DNA from: Providencia rettgeri
GTDB lineage: Bacteria > Pseudomonadota > Gammaproteobacteria > Enterobacterales > Enterobacteriaceae
DNA: 64,000 nt
NCBI RefSeq assembly: GCF_041075285.1
Contig: NZ_CP163512.1
Location: 1,674,001-1,738,000, forward strand
Direction: 5' to 3'
Shown: positions 38,799-52,412 of the stretch, one piece after another
Numbering within the stretch: position 1 is the stretch's first letter
Layout: each line of letters starts with the position of its first letter
Translations under genes and position numbers: made by a program
The notes under the pieces: model-generated
Database searches by the model: none
What the model was told of the DNA's origin: nothing
The model's input: only the letters and a program-made list of their open reading frames with translations

Positions 38799-40532
38799 AT
38801 GAGTACAAAAAATATTAATAGGTTGCGCCCTTTTAGCGCATTAATAGATTCCTGCTGGAAAGAAAAATACACCGCTGCACGTTTTGTGAAAGACTTAATT
38901 GCGGGTATAACTGTTGGGATCATCGCCATTCCATTAGCGATGGCTTTAGCAATTGCCAGTGGTGTTCCCCCTCAATATGGCCTCTATACCGCAGCTATCG
39001 CGGGCATAATTATCGCCATTACTGGCGGTTCTCGTTATAGCGTTTCAGGGCCTACTGCCGCCTTTGTTGTTATTTTATATCCCGTTTCACAGCAGTTTGG
39101 ACTTAGTGGGTTATTGGTTGCCACACTAATGTCTGGCATAATTTTACTTGCTATGGGCTTCGCCCGCTTTGGCAAATTTATTGAATATATCCCTGTGTCA
39201 GTAACGTTAGGCTTTACCTCGGGAATTGCCATTACTATTGCGACCATGCAAATCAAAGATTTCTTTGGCTTGCACATGGATCATGTTCCAGAGAACTATG
39301 TTGATAAACTGATTGCCATCGGTAATACGTTTCCAACGTTTCAATACAGTGACACCCTAATTGGTTTATCCACACTGCTTGTCTTAATTTTTTGGCCAAA
39401 GTTAAAGTTAAAATTTCCAGGGCACTTACCCGCCCTTATTGTTGGCACATTCGTTATGTGGGTGCTTTCACTATTTGGTATGGAAGTCGCAACCATCGGT
39501 TCTGAATTCAGTTATTTTCTTCCTGATGGTACTGAAGGGAGTGGTATTCCCCCTATTTTGCCGCAATTTATTTTACCTTGGGAACTTCCTGGCAGTGCGC
39601 CAATTAGCTGGGCAATGATCACCGCACTTATGCCGGCTGCATTTTCAATGGCTGTGCTTGGTGCTATTGAATCACTACTTTGTGCTGTTGTACTCGATAA
39701 CATGACGGGTAAAAAACACCATTCCAATAGTGAATTGATTGGACAAGGGGTAGGTAACATTGCTGCACCATTTTTTGGTGGGATCACCGCAACGGCGGCA
39801 ATTGCTCGTTCCGCGGCTAACGTCCGTGCGGGAGCGACATCACCAATTTCTGCAGTGATCCACTCAATATTAGTCTTACTGACTTTATTGGTGTTAGCAC
39901 CGATGCTCTCTTATTTACCACTGGCAGCAATGTCTGCATTATTGTTAATTGTGGCATGGAATATGAGTGCAGCTGGCAAAGTCGTATATTTAATTAAACG
40001 TGCACCTAAAGACGACATTATTGTTCTCGTTTTATGTATGTCTTTAACTGTTCTGTTTGATATGGTGATTGCAATTACTGTTGGTATCGTGTTGGCATCG
40101 CTGTTATTTATGCGCCGTATCGCCAATATGACACGTTCAACCCAACTTTCTGACACTGATGAAGAAAATAGCCGTTTAGTAGTACGCATTAATGGTCCAC
40201 TATTTTTTGCCGCAGCAGAACGTATTTTCGATGAATTGCGGGTGAAAAGTGCAGGATATGCAACCATCATTATGCAATGGGATGCAGTACCAGTCCTGGA
40301 TGCCGGGGGATTAGAAGCCTTTGAAAAATTCATTGATGCAGTGCGAAAAGATACCCATGTGATGGTTTGTGATATCCCATTCCAACCACTTAAAACCTTA
40401 GCTCGCGCTAAAGTGACGCCTATCGATGGTGTGCTAAGCTTCCACAACTCCATCGATAATGCGCTAGAAACGGTTAAATCTATTGAACAAGCTAAACAAT
40501 TAAATGCTAACCAAGGTGAAAAAATCGCATAA
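38799..40532 (+). CDS. dauA: SulP-family C4-dicarboxylate transporter DauA
   Basis: 577-residue SLC26/SulP transporter. A membrane domain of about 14 segments has [24 protein letters not shown] and [14 protein letters not shown] near the N-terminus. A cytoplasmic STAS domain occupies roughly residues 440-560 ([30 protein letters not shown]). E. coli DauA carries succinate and other C4-dicarboxylates at acidic pH. In E. coli it sits beside prs; here it lies about 8 kb away, convergent with yhcC. Confidence 0.9.
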   Translation: MSTKNINRLRPFSALIDSCWKEKYTAARFVKDLIAGITVGIIAIPLAMALAIASGVPPQYGLYTAAIAGIIIAITGGSRYSVSGPTAAFVVILYPVSQQFGLSGLLVATLMSGIILLAMGFARFGKFIEYIPVSVTLGFTSGIAITIATMQIKDFFGLHMDHVPENYVDKLIAIGNTFPTFQYSDTLIGLSTLLVLIFWPKLKLKFPGHLPALIVGTFVMWVLSLFGMEVATIGSEFSYFLPDGTEGSGIPPILPQFILPWELPGSAPISWAMITALMPAAFSMAVLGAIESLLCAVVLDNMTGKKHHSNSELIGQGVGNIAAPFFGGITATAAIARSAANVRAGATSPISAVIHSILVLLTLLVLAPMLSYLPLAAMSALLLIVAWNMSAAGKVVYLIKRAPKDDIIVLVLCMSLTVLFDMVIAITVGIVLASLLFMRRIANMTRSTQLSDTDEENSRLVVRINGPLFFAAAERIFDELRVKSAGYATIIMQWDAVPVLDAGGLEAFEKFIDAVRKDTHVMVCDIPFQPLKTLARAKVTPIDGVLSFHNSIDNALETVKSIEQAKQLNANQGEKIA

Positions 40533-40546
40533 TTGAGATAATCACC

Positions 40547-40578
40547 CCACCACCACTGAGCAACGTGGTGGTGGTTTA
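40547..40578 (+). terminator. Terminator hairpin after dauA
   Basis: A perfect 10-bp stem CCACCACCAC/GTGGTGGTGG with an 8-base loop is followed by TTTACCC. Strong hairpin with a short T-run. Confidence 0.7.
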
Positions 40579-40705
40579 CCCTCTATTTTCCTGTATTGTT
40601 CATCAATAATTGCTCATTTATACAAACAGTTTCTTACTGACTTAGCAGCCTTTTCACAGGCCAACAGCCACACGTTAGCTTTATACTCGCTTTTAATTTA
40701 AGCGA

Positions 40706-41608
40706 TTACAATGCAGATCCCTGCCCGCCATTGTGTAAAAAATACTGATATAAATTATTCATGCCAACCCAGTGGTTTTCACACCATTGCGGCGCTAGCA
40801 GTGTTGGCTTCCTCGCACTCGCACTAATGCGATGATAAACAATTTCTTTCGGCGTATGACGAACCATTTCCCCTGCGATGGCGGTATATTCATCTAAGGA
40901 TAATGTTGATAAACGCCCTGCTCGCCAACTTTTCGCCATTACGCTACCCTCTACAATATGTAAAGGGTGTAACTTGATACCATCAGTTCCACATTCCAAC
41001 ACTTTCTCTAAGGTTTGCATATTCATCTGCGCATTCTCTCCGGGTAAGCCACAGATTAAATGGGTACACACTTTTAAACCAAGCTGACGCGCCTTTTGCG
41101 TTGTTTGCTGATAAGCATCAAACCCATGACCACGGTTAATGCGATGCAATATTTTGTCATGGGCAGTTTGTAGGCCAAGTTCTAACCAAATTTCATAACC
41201 TTGCTGCTGGTATTCACTGAGTAGCGACAAAACAACATCAGGTACGCAATCCGGACGGGTGCCAACACATAAACCAATGATATCGGCTTGTTGCAATGCT
41301 TCTTCATACAGTTGTTTAAGTAAGTGAACTTCTGCATAAGTACTGGTATAGGCTTGGAAATAAGCAAGGTAACGTTTTGCGCGGGAAATACGGGTAATTT
41401 GGTGAGAGATCTGCTCACTAATTGTCTGGTTGGATTGACGCTCATCTGAAAAAGAGGCCACATTACAAAAGGTACACCCCCCTCGACCAAGGGTACCATC
41501 GCGGTTTGGGCAACTAAAGCCCCCATGCAATGTAATTTTATAAATTTTTTCGCCATATCGGCGCTGGAGATCAGCGCCGAACATGGAAACGACTTCAGTA
41601 AGTTGCAT
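40706..41608 (-). CDS. yhcC: Radical SAM protein YhcC (TIGR01212 type)
   Basis: 300-residue radical SAM enzyme closely resembling E. coli YhcC. The cluster-binding cysteines are in SCPNRDGTLGRGGCTFCN, followed by GGLP-like and GTRPDCVPD segments and ISASARKPTLLAP near the end. The substrate is unknown to me. In E. coli the gene is elsewhere (near gltB), so the placement 11 bases downstream of kdsA differs. Confidence 0.9.
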   Translation of the reverse strand: MQLTEVVSMFGADLQRRYGEKIYKITLHGGFSCPNRDGTLGRGGCTFCNVASFSDERQSNQTISEQISHQITRISRAKRYLAYFQAYTSTYAEVHLLKQLYEEALQQADIIGLCVGTRPDCVPDVVLSLLSEYQQQGYEIWLELGLQTAHDKILHRINRGHGFDAYQQTTQKARQLGLKVCTHLICGLPGENAQMNMQTLEKVLECGTDGIKLHPLHIVEGSVMAKSWRAGRLSTLSLDEYTAIAGEMVRHTPKEIVYHRISASARKPTLLAPQWCENHWVGMNNLYQYFLHNGGQGSAL

Positions 41609-41619
41609 TTACGCCAAAC

Positions 41620-42519
<900 letters not shown>

Positions 42520-43329
42520 TTAATGTAATACGATTGGATGGTCATCCAATGAATAAATTTGAATTTTGATCATTTCAGATACAGGATCTTCAGGGCAATG
42601 CTCAATAAAATAATTGAGGTCACTTAATGCCACATGATTGCAATCTAAGTGTGCCAATATCAGCCCACGATCACGGATTTCATACGGGTCTTCAGGATCT
42701 AGTGTCAGTAACGTTTCACACACTTTCAACGCCATTTCCATTTTCTTTTCTTCCATCAATGCCGCTTTTAGCGTATCGAAGATTTTACGAATAACGACGC
42801 TGTTTTCTGCGACATCGAGCTGGTCTTGGAAAAACTCAGAAAAGGGGTCGACTGTTCCTTTTAACCACATATTTAGGGTGTGAATAGATAGAGACTCGCC
42901 ATTGGCTGGGTTAATAAACCACGGTTTTCCATCCTGCTTTTCAGTCATAATTAATAACTGAGTTGGGAAAATGGCAGGTCGGATATCAATATCTAAGTGC
43001 TGTGCAATATATAATAAAATGGCACCGAGAGTGACAGGCGTACCTTGCTTAGAGGCGACTACCTTGTCAAGCCACAGCATATCCGATAATGCATAGATAC
43101 CTTGCGCTGGCCCAAATGACCATTGTTGATAAAATAAGGAAATCAGTTGTTCCACTTTGGTTTCATGATCAGCGTGTAAATCAATAGCCGCTTTCGCAGA
43201 TAAAACAAGGTTATCTAATTGCGCTTGGACTTTCATCAACGGGAAATCATGACGGATACATTGAGAAACGGTCATAATCCCTTCGCTTAAGGGGAGTTGA
43301 TTAAATTCAATATTCGCTATGGTTTTCAT
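42520..43329 (-). CDS. sirB1: SirB1/YchA family protein
   Basis: 269-residue cytoplasmic protein of the SirB1 family: a transglutaminase-like N-terminal region followed by TPR-like C-terminal helices (MALKVCETLLTLDPEDPYEIRDRG). The ATG at 43329 (MKTIANIEFNQ) gives exactly the E. coli length; a frame 26 codons longer would overlap prmC. Function is unclear. sirB2, which lies between prmC and sirB1 in E. coli, is absent; only 23 bases separate the genes. Confidence 0.92.
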   Translation of the reverse strand: MKTIANIEFNQLPLSEGIMTVSQCIRHDFPLMKVQAQLDNLVLSAKAAIDLHADHETKVEQLISLFYQQWSFGPAQGIYALSDMLWLDKVVASKQGTPVTLGAILLYIAQHLDIDIRPAIFPTQLLIMTEKQDGKPWFINPANGESLSIHTLNMWLKGTVDPFSEFFQDQLDVAENSVVIRKIFDTLKAALMEEKKMEMALKVCETLLTLDPEDPYEIRDRGLILAHLDCNHVALSDLNYFIEHCPEDPVSEMIKIQIYSLDDHPIVLH

Positions 43330-43352
43330 TACATTCCCACTACTGTGCCCAC

Positions 43353-44186
43353 TTAACCATTCCATTGACCGAGTGAAACTCTTTCTTGCCCACCATAATC
43401 GAGACACGTCTCAATTTGGATGTACCCATGTTTTGCAAATAAATCACGCACCGCTGAACCTTGTGTCCAGCCATGTTCAACAAGCACCCAGCCTTGATTT
43501 TTAAGATAATTTTTTGACTCAGCAATAATATGTGCTAAATCGGCCAGCCCTTCATTTTTTGCAATTAATGCGCTTGCTGGTTCAAAACGCACATCACCTT
43601 CACCTAGGTGATTATCATTTTCATCAATATAAGGCGGGTTACTTATAATCATATCAAATTGTCGAAATGATAGGGAAGTAAACCAATCACTTTGTATAAA
43701 TTGGACGTTAGCAATATTCAAACGTTGTTGATTTCGCTGGGCTAATGCCACCGCTTCAGGATTGAAATCAACACCAATGACCTGGCTATGAGGTAATTCA
43801 GAGGCTAAAGCCAACGCAATCGCCCCTGTACCTGTGCCTAAATCCAATAAGTGACAAGGATGATTCGTTAAACGTGCCAATGCTTGTTCGACCAAACATT
43901 CAGTGTCAGGTCTTGGAATGAGTGTCGCAGGTGAAACATAAAGGGGTAACGACCAGAACTCACGCTCCCCAACAATATACGCAATTGGCTCGCCCTTTTC
44001 TCGGCGTTGCAACAACTGTTCAGCTTGTTGCTGTTCTAACGCAGTAAGTTCTGTTTCACTAAACGCAATAAGATAAGTACGACTGCGCCCCGTCGCCTGT
44101 TCGAGTAGGATTTCAGCATCTCGCTTAGCGCTATCACTTGCAGACAGTCGGCTGACTGCCTGCTTTAGCCATTCACGATATTGCAT
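43353..44186 (-). CDS. prmC: Peptide chain release factor N5-glutamine methyltransferase
   Basis: Methylates the GGQ glutamine of RF1 and RF2. The 277-residue protein shows SAM motif LLDLGTGTGAIALALA near residue 113 and the NPPY substrate motif at 183-186. It lies directly after prfA, whose product is its substrate; stop and start share one base, so they are translationally coupled. Confidence 0.97.
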   Translation of the reverse strand: MQYREWLKQAVSRLSASDSAKRDAEILLEQATGRSRTYLIAFSETELTALEQQQAEQLLQRREKGEPIAYIVGEREFWSLPLYVSPATLIPRPDTECLVEQALARLTNHPCHLLDLGTGTGAIALALASELPHSQVIGVDFNPEAVALAQRNQQRLNIANVQFIQSDWFTSLSFRQFDMIISNPPYIDENDNHLGEGDVRFEPASALIAKNEGLADLAHIIAESKNYLKNQGWVLVEHGWTQGSAVRDLFAKHGYIQIETCLDYGGQERVSLGQWNG

Positions 44187-45268
44187 TATTCCTGCTCAGA
44201 GAGTGCAGAAAGTTGGTCTGCTTGGTATTCATTGATGATAGGTTGGATTAACGCATCCAATTTCCCTTCCATTACTTCATCCAGACGATATAGCGTCAAG
44301 TTAATGCGGTGATCCGTAACACGCCCTTGCGGGAAATTATAGGTGCGGATACGGTCAGAACGATCCCCCGAACCCAGCAAGTTACGGCGCTCAGATGCTT
44401 CCGCGGCATGGCGCTTATCTATTTCTGCTTGACGAATACGAGCACCTAACACCGACATCGCTTTTGCTTTGTTTTTGTGTTGTGAACGTTCGTCTTGGCA
44501 TTCCACCACGATCCCTGTTGGGAGGTGGGTAATACGAATTGCAGAATCCGTGGTGTTAACGTGCTGCCCCCCCGCCCCAGATGAACGGAAAGTATCAATA
44601 CGTAAATCTGCTGGGCTGATTTCAGGTAATTCAGCTTCTGGCAATTCAGGTAAAATCGCAATAGTACAAGCAGAGGTGTGAATACGCCCCTGTGATTCGG
44701 TTTCGGGAACACGCTGAACACGATGCCCACCGGATTCAAATTTTAAACGCCCGTATACATTATCCCCCGAAATCTTAGCGATAACTTCTTTATAACCACC
44801 GTGTTCACCATCACTGGTGCTCATTAGCTCAACACGCCAACGGTTATTTTCTGCATAACGGCTGTACATGCGGAATAAGTCGCCAGCAAAAATAGCGGCT
44901 TCGTCTCCGCCAGCACCCGCGCGAATTTCCACGAAACAGTTATATTCATCATCAGGATCTTTGGGGAGTAACAACAATTGCAGTTGCTGTTCAAGCTCTT
45001 CATTGCGCGCTTTTGCTTCTTTTAACTCTTCTTGAGCCATTTCTTTCATTTCAGGATCGTCTAACAGCATTTCGGCTGTTTCAATATCTTCCTGCACTGT
45101 GCGCCATGCGCTAAAACATTTGGCCACATCCGATAATTGCGCATATTCTTTTGATAAAGCACGAAAACGGTCTTGATCGGCAATCACACCTGCATCAGCA
45201 AGGTGCGCTTCAATTTCTTCGTAGCGTTCTTGTAATGCTTCTAATTTTGCGACAATAGAAGGCTTCAT
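44186..45268 (-). CDS. prfA: Peptide chain release factor 1
   Basis: Releases peptides at UAA and UAG. The 360 residues match E. coli RF1; the stop-codon recognition PxT motif is PET at 188-190, and GGQ is at 233-235 in [10 protein letters not shown]. It lies 31 bases after hemA, in the conserved hemA-prfA-prmC operon. Confidence 0.98.
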   Translation of the reverse strand: MKPSIVAKLEALQERYEEIEAHLADAGVIADQDRFRALSKEYAQLSDVAKCFSAWRTVQEDIETAEMLLDDPEMKEMAQEELKEAKARNEELEQQLQLLLLPKDPDDEYNCFVEIRAGAGGDEAAIFAGDLFRMYSRYAENNRWRVELMSTSDGEHGGYKEVIAKISGDNVYGRLKFESGGHRVQRVPETESQGRIHTSACTIAILPELPEAELPEISPADLRIDTFRSSGAGGQHVNTTDSAIRITHLPTGIVVECQDERSQHKNKAKAMSVLGARIRQAEIDKRHAAEASERRNLLGSGDRSDRIRTYNFPQGRVTDHRINLTLYRLDEVMEGKLDALIQPIINEYQADQLSALSEQE

Positions 45269-45299
45269 TCGTTATATAAGACCTATGATTAAAAAGTGG

Positions 45300-46562
45300 T
45301 TATTGATGGTCCAGCCCTAAGCTGTCCCTAAGTAGATTTAGACGCTCAACATCACCATTTCCTGCTGCTTGTTGCAGCGATTTGGTCGGAGCGTGAATAA
45401 GGCGGTTGGTAAGTTGTTGCGATAACTGCATAATCACTTGCTCAGGGTCAGCGCCTTGACGAACAGCCGCTAAAGCTTTTTCGGCCATATTAGCGCGAAT
45501 TGCTTCAGCTTGCTCTCGGTAATCGCGAATTGTAGACACTGCGGCTTGTGAACGCAACCAATCCATAAAATGGCTACTTTCTTGTTCAACAATAAACTCC
45601 GCTTCTACTGCCGCCGCTTTACGTTGAGCTAAGTTTTGCGCAATGATGGACTCAAGATCATCAACGGTATACAGATACACATCGCGAAGCTTATCAACAT
45701 CTTGTTCAATATCTCGCGGTACCGCAATATCAATCAACAGCATTGGCTTACTGCGCCGGACTTTCATTGCGCGCTCAACCATACCCTTCCCAATGATGGG
45801 TAGTGGGCTCGCCGTTGAGCTGATCACTATATCCGCTTCAGCCAAGCGGCTATCGATATCGGATAATGAAATCACTTGTGCATTGACCTCATTAGCTAAC
45901 AGTTCAGCACGTTCGCGGGTTCGGTTGGCTATCATCATCTTTTTCACGCCATGTTCACGCAAATGACGTGCGACTAACTCAATCGTTTCCCCTGCACCGA
46001 CTAATAAGATATTCAAATGTTTGAGTGATTCAAAAATTTGACGAGCCAGAGTACAAGCTGCAAAAGCGACAGAAACTGCATTAGCACCAATATCTGTTTC
46101 TGTTCGAACGCGTTTTGCGACAGAAAACGATTTTTGGAACAGACGCTCTAATTCACGGGATAATGAATGGCTATCTTGCGAAAGGGCAAACGCTTTTTTG
46201 ACTTGACCTAAAATTTGCGGCTCACCTAACACCAAAGAATCGAGACCACTTGCCACTCGCATAAGATGACTCACGGCATGTGAGTCTTGGTGCCAATACA
46301 GGCTCGGTTGCAAATCCTTTGGTTTAATTCCGTGAAAATCACACAACCATTTAATAAGCTGTTCTTGGGCTCTGTCTTGGGACTCGAGGCTCAAATACAG
46401 CTCGGTTCTATTACATGTAGACAGCACAACGCCGCCATTTACTTGGGGTTGTTTAAGAAGATCCTCAAGTGCATGGTCGATTTTTTCAGGACCAAAAGCG
46501 ACCCGCTCACGCAGGGCAACAGGTGCTGTTTTATGATTGATGCCTAAGGCTAATAAGGTCAT
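45300..46562 (-). CDS. hemA: Glutamyl-tRNA reductase
   Basis: First committed enzyme of C5 tetrapyrrole synthesis, reducing glutamyl-tRNA with NADPH. The 420 residues begin [20 protein letters not shown]; the N-terminal part of E. coli HemA mediates heme-dependent proteolysis. Nucleophile Cys-50 is in [10 protein letters not shown], and the NADPH loop is [16 protein letters not shown]. It heads the leftward operon and is divergent from lolB. Confidence 0.97.
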   Translation of the reverse strand: MTLLALGINHKTAPVALRERVAFGPEKIDHALEDLLKQPQVNGGVVLSTCNRTELYLSLESQDRAQEQLIKWLCDFHGIKPKDLQPSLYWHQDSHAVSHLMRVASGLDSLVLGEPQILGQVKKAFALSQDSHSLSRELERLFQKSFSVAKRVRTETDIGANAVSVAFAACTLARQIFESLKHLNILLVGAGETIELVARHLREHGVKKMMIANRTRERAELLANEVNAQVISLSDIDSRLAEADIVISSTASPLPIIGKGMVERAMKVRRSKPMLLIDIAVPRDIEQDVDKLRDVYLYTVDDLESIIAQNLAQRKAAAVEAEFIVEQESSHFMDWLRSQAAVSTIRDYREQAEAIRANMAEKALAAVRQGADPEQVIMQLSQQLTNRLIHAPTKSLQQAAGNGDVERLNLLRDSLGLDHQ

Positions 46563-47065
46563 TGTGCTTTACGACTTGCTCACATTGCTTTCTTTGCTAA
46601 TTATATTTTCAGTAACGCTGCATTCATTAATGAATTAAGCATTACTGTTATTTATATTCATCTATTGTAGATGATCCTCGCGACGCTTTCTACGCCTTGC
46701 AAGATTCTATTATTCAGAAAGATGACCAAGCCCAAAAAATACACGGAAAAAATAGTTTAAACGATTATTTTTCATGAATAACACGGCCATCATTTCGTTT
46801 TTTACTTTTTGTTAATGCGTAAATTATTAATCACAACACTAACGACTACAATAACATGTAGAAAGAATGCAATTATTTCGCACAGAAAGCAAATGGAGAT
46901 ACCCAATTGCTTCGATTACCTTTCGGTGAAATAACCCTATTCTGATTGATCCAATCACCAGATTAGCGCACAATTTTATTTATCAATGCGCTATATTATG
47001 TGTAATGTCACATAATCCGCTTAAATTCATGATGTTATCAGTGCACTAAAACGTTGAGATTAACT
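46563..47065. other. Divergent promoter region between hemA and lolB
   Basis: About 500 AT-rich bases without a gene. TATATTATG at 46992-47000 is a plausible -10 for lolB-ispE-prs. A 6-bp inverted repeat TGATTG/CAATCA lies near 46943-46957. No RNA gene was recognised. Confidence 0.45.
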
Positions 47066-47718
47066 ATGCAATTAACCCAAGTTTTGTCGTTCACTCCCCC
47101 TATAAAAGGCTTTTTGCGGCTTTTACCCCTCTCCTGCCTTCTATTAACCGCTTGTGTCACCACATCACAAAATACCACGAAAGGCACGGGGTCAGCCTCT
47201 GATACGCAATGGAAAACCCATCAGCAAGAATTGAATCAGCTACGTGATTATCAAACACGCGGGTCATTCGTTTATAATGGTGGTGAAACCAAAACTTACG
47301 CAAAATTTTTCTGGCAGCAATATACACCTGAAAAATACCGTTTATTACTGACTAATCCACTTGGTAGCCGTGAATTAGAGCTCACCGTTGAGCCGGATTT
47401 GGCGCGTTTAACCACCAAAGATGGGCAAACCCATATGAGTGATGTACCTAATGAGTTAATTTACCAACTTACGGGTATGGAAATTCCACTGGACGATTTA
47501 ACAGCATGGTTAGTAGGTTCGCCGGGTAGGGCCACCGATTTCACCCTAGATGAAAACCATTTATTAAAAAATATCACTTTTGAAAAAAATGGGGAAAAAT
47601 GGGTGTTAAATTATATCTCCTATGACACAAAAACCTCACCTATGTTGCCAAATTACCTTGAACTGCGCCAAGGTGATCGATTAATCAAACTAAAAATGGA
47701 TAGCTGGACACTGAAAAA

Positions 47719-47722
<4 letters not shown>
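47066..47722 (+). CDS. lolB: Outer-membrane lipoprotein receptor LolB
   Basis: Accepts lipoproteins from LolA and inserts them in the outer membrane. The 218-residue precursor has a signal peptide ending in lipobox LLTAC, with lipidated Cys near residue 30. Mature segments such as [24 protein letters not shown] and [15 protein letters not shown] fit the family. ATG at 47066 is preferred to the TTG four codons upstream. Its stop overlaps the ispE start by 4 bases. Confidence 0.93.
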
Positions 47723-49610
<1,888 letters not shown>

Positions 49611-49664
49611 TCCCCTTTAGGTGATTAATGTTACTACGGTGATGGAATATCACAGCCAAAAATT

Positions 49665-49692
49665 AAGCCCCTACAGATATCTGTAGGGGCTT
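49665..49692 (+). terminator. Terminator palindrome after prs
   Basis: A perfect 28-bp palindrome with 14-bp arms (AAGCCCCTACAGAT and its complement), followed by TTATGATTT. Confidence 0.8.
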
Positions 49693-49764
49693 TATGATTT
49701 AGACGGATTATAACAACTAATATCTATTTCTATCGCTGCTCACTGACGATTATCTGAAGGAAGT

Positions 49765-49812
49765 ATGATGCGTTTCACCCATTTGCTACTACCTTGGGAA
49801 GCTATTGCCTAA
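49765..49812 (+). CDS. Candidate 15-codon small ORF
   Basis: ATGATG start with AAGGAAG just upstream encodes MMRFTHLLLPWEAIA and stops. The mix of a good ribosome site and a hydrophobic peptide is suggestive, but such frames arise by chance. Nothing supports a function. Confidence 0.2.
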   Translation: MMRFTHLLLPWEAIA

Positions 49813-49940
49813 CATGGCATTAATTCAAATAAAATCGCGCATCAACGATCAACATCCCCTAGCGACCTTCGCGGAAAACATCGACTACCACCCAGCTATC
49901 TATCGCCTATAATCATCACTGTATTGAATACGTAGAGTAA

Positions 49941-50207
49941 TTATGGATAACGGTGATTATCTTTACGTGGATAATGTTTTAATACCCAGTAACGATCCGC
50001 GACTTTTTCACGTCCCCCTACTCTCGCGCCCACTAACCACACTATGGCACCAACGAAAATGCCGAACAATGAACCGTTTGTCACAAGCTCTGACAGGCTA
50101 AAGTTGATCACATGGGCAAATAGGTTAACCCCAATGCTCCCAATCATCATGATCATCCCTAACCCCATAAGGACATTACCAATTAAATGAGCACTTTTCC
50201 GTTTCAT
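49941..50207 (-). CDS. ychH: YchH family membrane stress protein
   Basis: 88-residue inner-membrane protein with two hydrophobic helices (residues about 8-32 and 45-65), ending in GARVGGREKVADRYWVLKHY, a strong match to E. coli YchH. The ATG at 50207 (MKRKSAHLIGNVLMG) follows GGAGGT; a frame 11 codons longer is unsupported. E. coli ychH has been linked to stress and biofilm. It is divergent from pth as in E. coli. Confidence 0.9.
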   Translation of the reverse strand: MKRKSAHLIGNVLMGLGMIMMIGSIGVNLFAHVINFSLSELVTNGSLFGIFVGAIVWLVGARVGGREKVADRYWVLKHYPRKDNHRYP

Positions 50208-50499
50208 ATCTACCTCCAGTATCAGTAAACTGATAAGCAAGCATCTGTAAATAAATTCGGTGTTTTTTTATATTTATGTAAGGATTATAGTGCATTAAGT
50301 AAAATTTAATGCGATAGCCATCACAAGGTACCAAGTTACCCATAAAATCTATACATAAAGTGTTTTTTATCAAAAAAAACGAATAGTTTTCATGGCAACT
50401 ATAATTAGCCTGATGTTTTTTATCTGATTTTTGTACTTCCTCCCCATCACAGGGTAAACTATGTGCCTCATTCCATAATCTGACAGTGAAGTAGTCGCC

Positions 50500-51090
50500 G
50501 TGAGCAAAATTAAATTAATTGTTGGCCTTGCAAACCCGGGGGCTGAATACGCACAAACCCGCCACAATGCCGGGGCATGGTATGTTGATTTACTGGCGCA
50601 GCGCCATAATCAACACTTAAAAGAAGAAGCCAAATTTTTCGGCTATACCGCACGCATTAACCTGAGTGGTAATGATATTCGCTTATTAGTACCAACCACC
50701 TTTATGAACCTCAGTGGTAAAGCGGTAGCGGCAATGGCTAATTTTTATCGTATTAATCTTGATGAAATTTTAGTCGCCCATGATGAACTTGATATTCCGC
50801 CGGGTGTGGCAAAAATGAAGCTTGGTGGCAGTAATGGTGGTCATAATGGGCTTAAAGATATTCAGAGTAAATTTGCGAATGACCCCAATTTTTACCGTTT
50901 ACGTATTGGCATTGGCCACCCAGGCGATAAAAACAAAGTGGTTGGTTTTGTGTTAGGTAAGCCGCCACTGTCTGAGCAAAAACTGATTGATGAAGCGATT
51001 GATGAAGCAGTTAGGTGCACCGACATTCTATTATCTGATGGAATGGACAAAGCAATAAACCGTTTACATAGTTTTAAAGCGACTGCATAA
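50500..51090 (+). CDS. pth: Peptidyl-tRNA hydrolase
   Basis: Recycles peptidyl-tRNAs dropped by ribosomes. The 196 residues have catalytic His-22 in [11 protein letters not shown], the conserved Asn in [11 protein letters not shown], Asp in [11 protein letters not shown] and HNGLKDI. The start is GTG at 50500. It lies 103 bases upstream of ychF, a conserved pair. Confidence 0.97.
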   Translation: MSKIKLIVGLANPGAEYAQTRHNAGAWYVDLLAQRHNQHLKEEAKFFGYTARINLSGNDIRLLVPTTFMNLSGKAVAAMANFYRINLDEILVAHDELDIPPGVAKMKLGGSNGGHNGLKDIQSKFANDPNFYRLRIGIGHPGDKNKVVGFVLGKPPLSEQKLIDEAIDEAVRCTDILLSDGMDKAINRLHSFKATA

Positions 51091-51121
51091 GAGTTCATTT
51101 CATCCAAATCGACTTTTTGTG

Positions 51122-51127
51122 TATAAT
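51122..51127 (+). promoter_or_regulatory. Candidate -10 of the ychF promoter
   Basis: Consensus TATAAT lies 67 bases before ychF; a weak -35 TTTCAT is 18 bases upstream. The predicted leader contains a 7-bp hairpin GGTGCAG/CTGCACC at 51150-51170. Confidence 0.5.
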
Positions 51128-51193
51128 TAGCGCCAATTTCTAAACATTGGGTGCAGCACTCCCCTGCACCTCGTTATTTAAGGTGAGAAACAT

Positions 51194-52285
51194 ATGGGTT
51201 TTAAATGCGGTATCGTTGGTCTGCCAAACGTGGGTAAGTCCACATTATTTAATGCGTTGACCAAAGCCGGCATCGAAGCAGCCAACTTCCCTTTCTGTAC
51301 AATTGAACCAAACACGGGTGTTGTGCCAATGCCAGACCCACGTCTTGAACAATTAGCTGAAATTGTGAAGCCACAGCGTATTTTACCAACCACCATGGAA
51401 TTCGTCGATATCGCGGGCTTGGTTAAAGGCGCTTCTAAAGGTGAAGGTCTGGGTAATCAATTTTTAACTAATATCCGTGAAACCGAAGCTATCGGTCATG
51501 TCGTGCGTTGTTTTGAAAATGACAACATCATCCACGTTGCGGGCCAAGTTGACCCAGCAGCAGATATTGAAGTTATCAACACCGAATTAGCGTTAGCAGA
51601 TCTAGATACCTGTGAACGTGCTATCCATCGCGTACAAAAACGCGCTAAAGGTGGCGACAAAGACGCTAAAGCCGAATTAGAAGCCTTAGAAAAATGTCTG
51701 CCGCATTTAGAGCAAGCTGGCATGCTACGTACATTAGATTTAACGCCTGAAGACAAAGCCGCCATCCGTTACTTAAGCTTTTTAACGTTAAAACCAACGA
51801 TGTATATCGCTAACGTTAATGAAGATGGATTTGAAAATAACCCATTCTTAGACAAAGTGTATGAGATAGCCAAAGCCGAAGGCTCCGTTGTTGTACCTGT
51901 TTGTGCTGCTATCGAATCTGATATTGCTGAGTTAGATGATGAAGAACGTGACGAATTTATGGCGGATTTAGGCATCGAAGAGCCAGGTTTAAACCGTGTT
52001 ATTCGTGCAGGTTATGAATTATTAAACCTGCAAACCTACTTCACCGCAGGTGTTAAGGAAGTTCGTGCATGGACAATCCCTGTGGGAGCCACTGCGCCAC
52101 AAGCTGCGGGTAAAATCCACACGGATTTCGAAAAAGGCTTTATTCGCGCTCAAACCATCTCTTTTGATGATTTCATTCAGTACCGTGGTGAACAAGGCGC
52201 TAAAGAAGCAGGCAAAATGCGCGCCGAAGGAAAAGACTACATCGTTAAAGATGGCGATGTTCTGAATTTCCTGTTTAATGTGTAA
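51194..52285 (+). CDS. ychF: Redox- and ribosome-associated ATPase YchF
   Basis: Obg-family P-loop protein that hydrolyses ATP rather than GTP. The 363 residues show G1 [10 protein letters not shown]3 [10 protein letters not shown], and the altered G4 NVNE in place of NKxD, the mark of ATP preference. A C-terminal TGS domain follows (TFFT-like [14 protein letters not shown]). ATG at 51194 after AAGGTGAG. A strong terminator follows. Confidence 0.97.
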   Translation: MGFKCGIVGLPNVGKSTLFNALTKAGIEAANFPFCTIEPNTGVVPMPDPRLEQLAEIVKPQRILPTTMEFVDIAGLVKGASKGEGLGNQFLTNIRETEAIGHVVRCFENDNIIHVAGQVDPAADIEVINTELALADLDTCERAIHRVQKRAKGGDKDAKAELEALEKCLPHLEQAGMLRTLDLTPEDKAAIRYLSFLTLKPTMYIANVNEDGFENNPFLDKVYEIAKAEGSVVVPVCAAIESDIAELDDEERDEFMADLGIEEPGLNRVIRAGYELLNLQTYFTAGVKEVRAWTIPVGATAPQAAGKIHTDFEKGFIRAQTISFDDFIQYRGEQGAKEAGKMRAEGKDYIVKDGDVLNFLFNV

Positions 52286-52332
52286 GACTATACTTTAGTT
52301 TCACATTGTTCCATTAAGTCGCAATCAATAAT

Positions 52333-52382
52333 AAAACAGCATAAAGTTCATGGTATTAACTGGGTTTTATGCTGTTTTTTTT
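52333..52382 (+). terminator. Intrinsic terminator after ychF
   Basis: A long stem AAAACAGCATAAA/TTTATGCTGTTTT is followed by more T. Confidence 0.85.
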
Positions 52383-52412
52383 CATACTAATACTCACACA
52401 ATCTCCACTGGA

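Larger units (their letters stand above)
49611..49940. other. Intergenic region between prs and ychH
   Basis: About 330 bases. It holds the prs terminator at 49665-49692 and a 15-codon reading frame with a good ribosome site at 49765-49812; nothing else was recognised. Confidence 0.5.
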
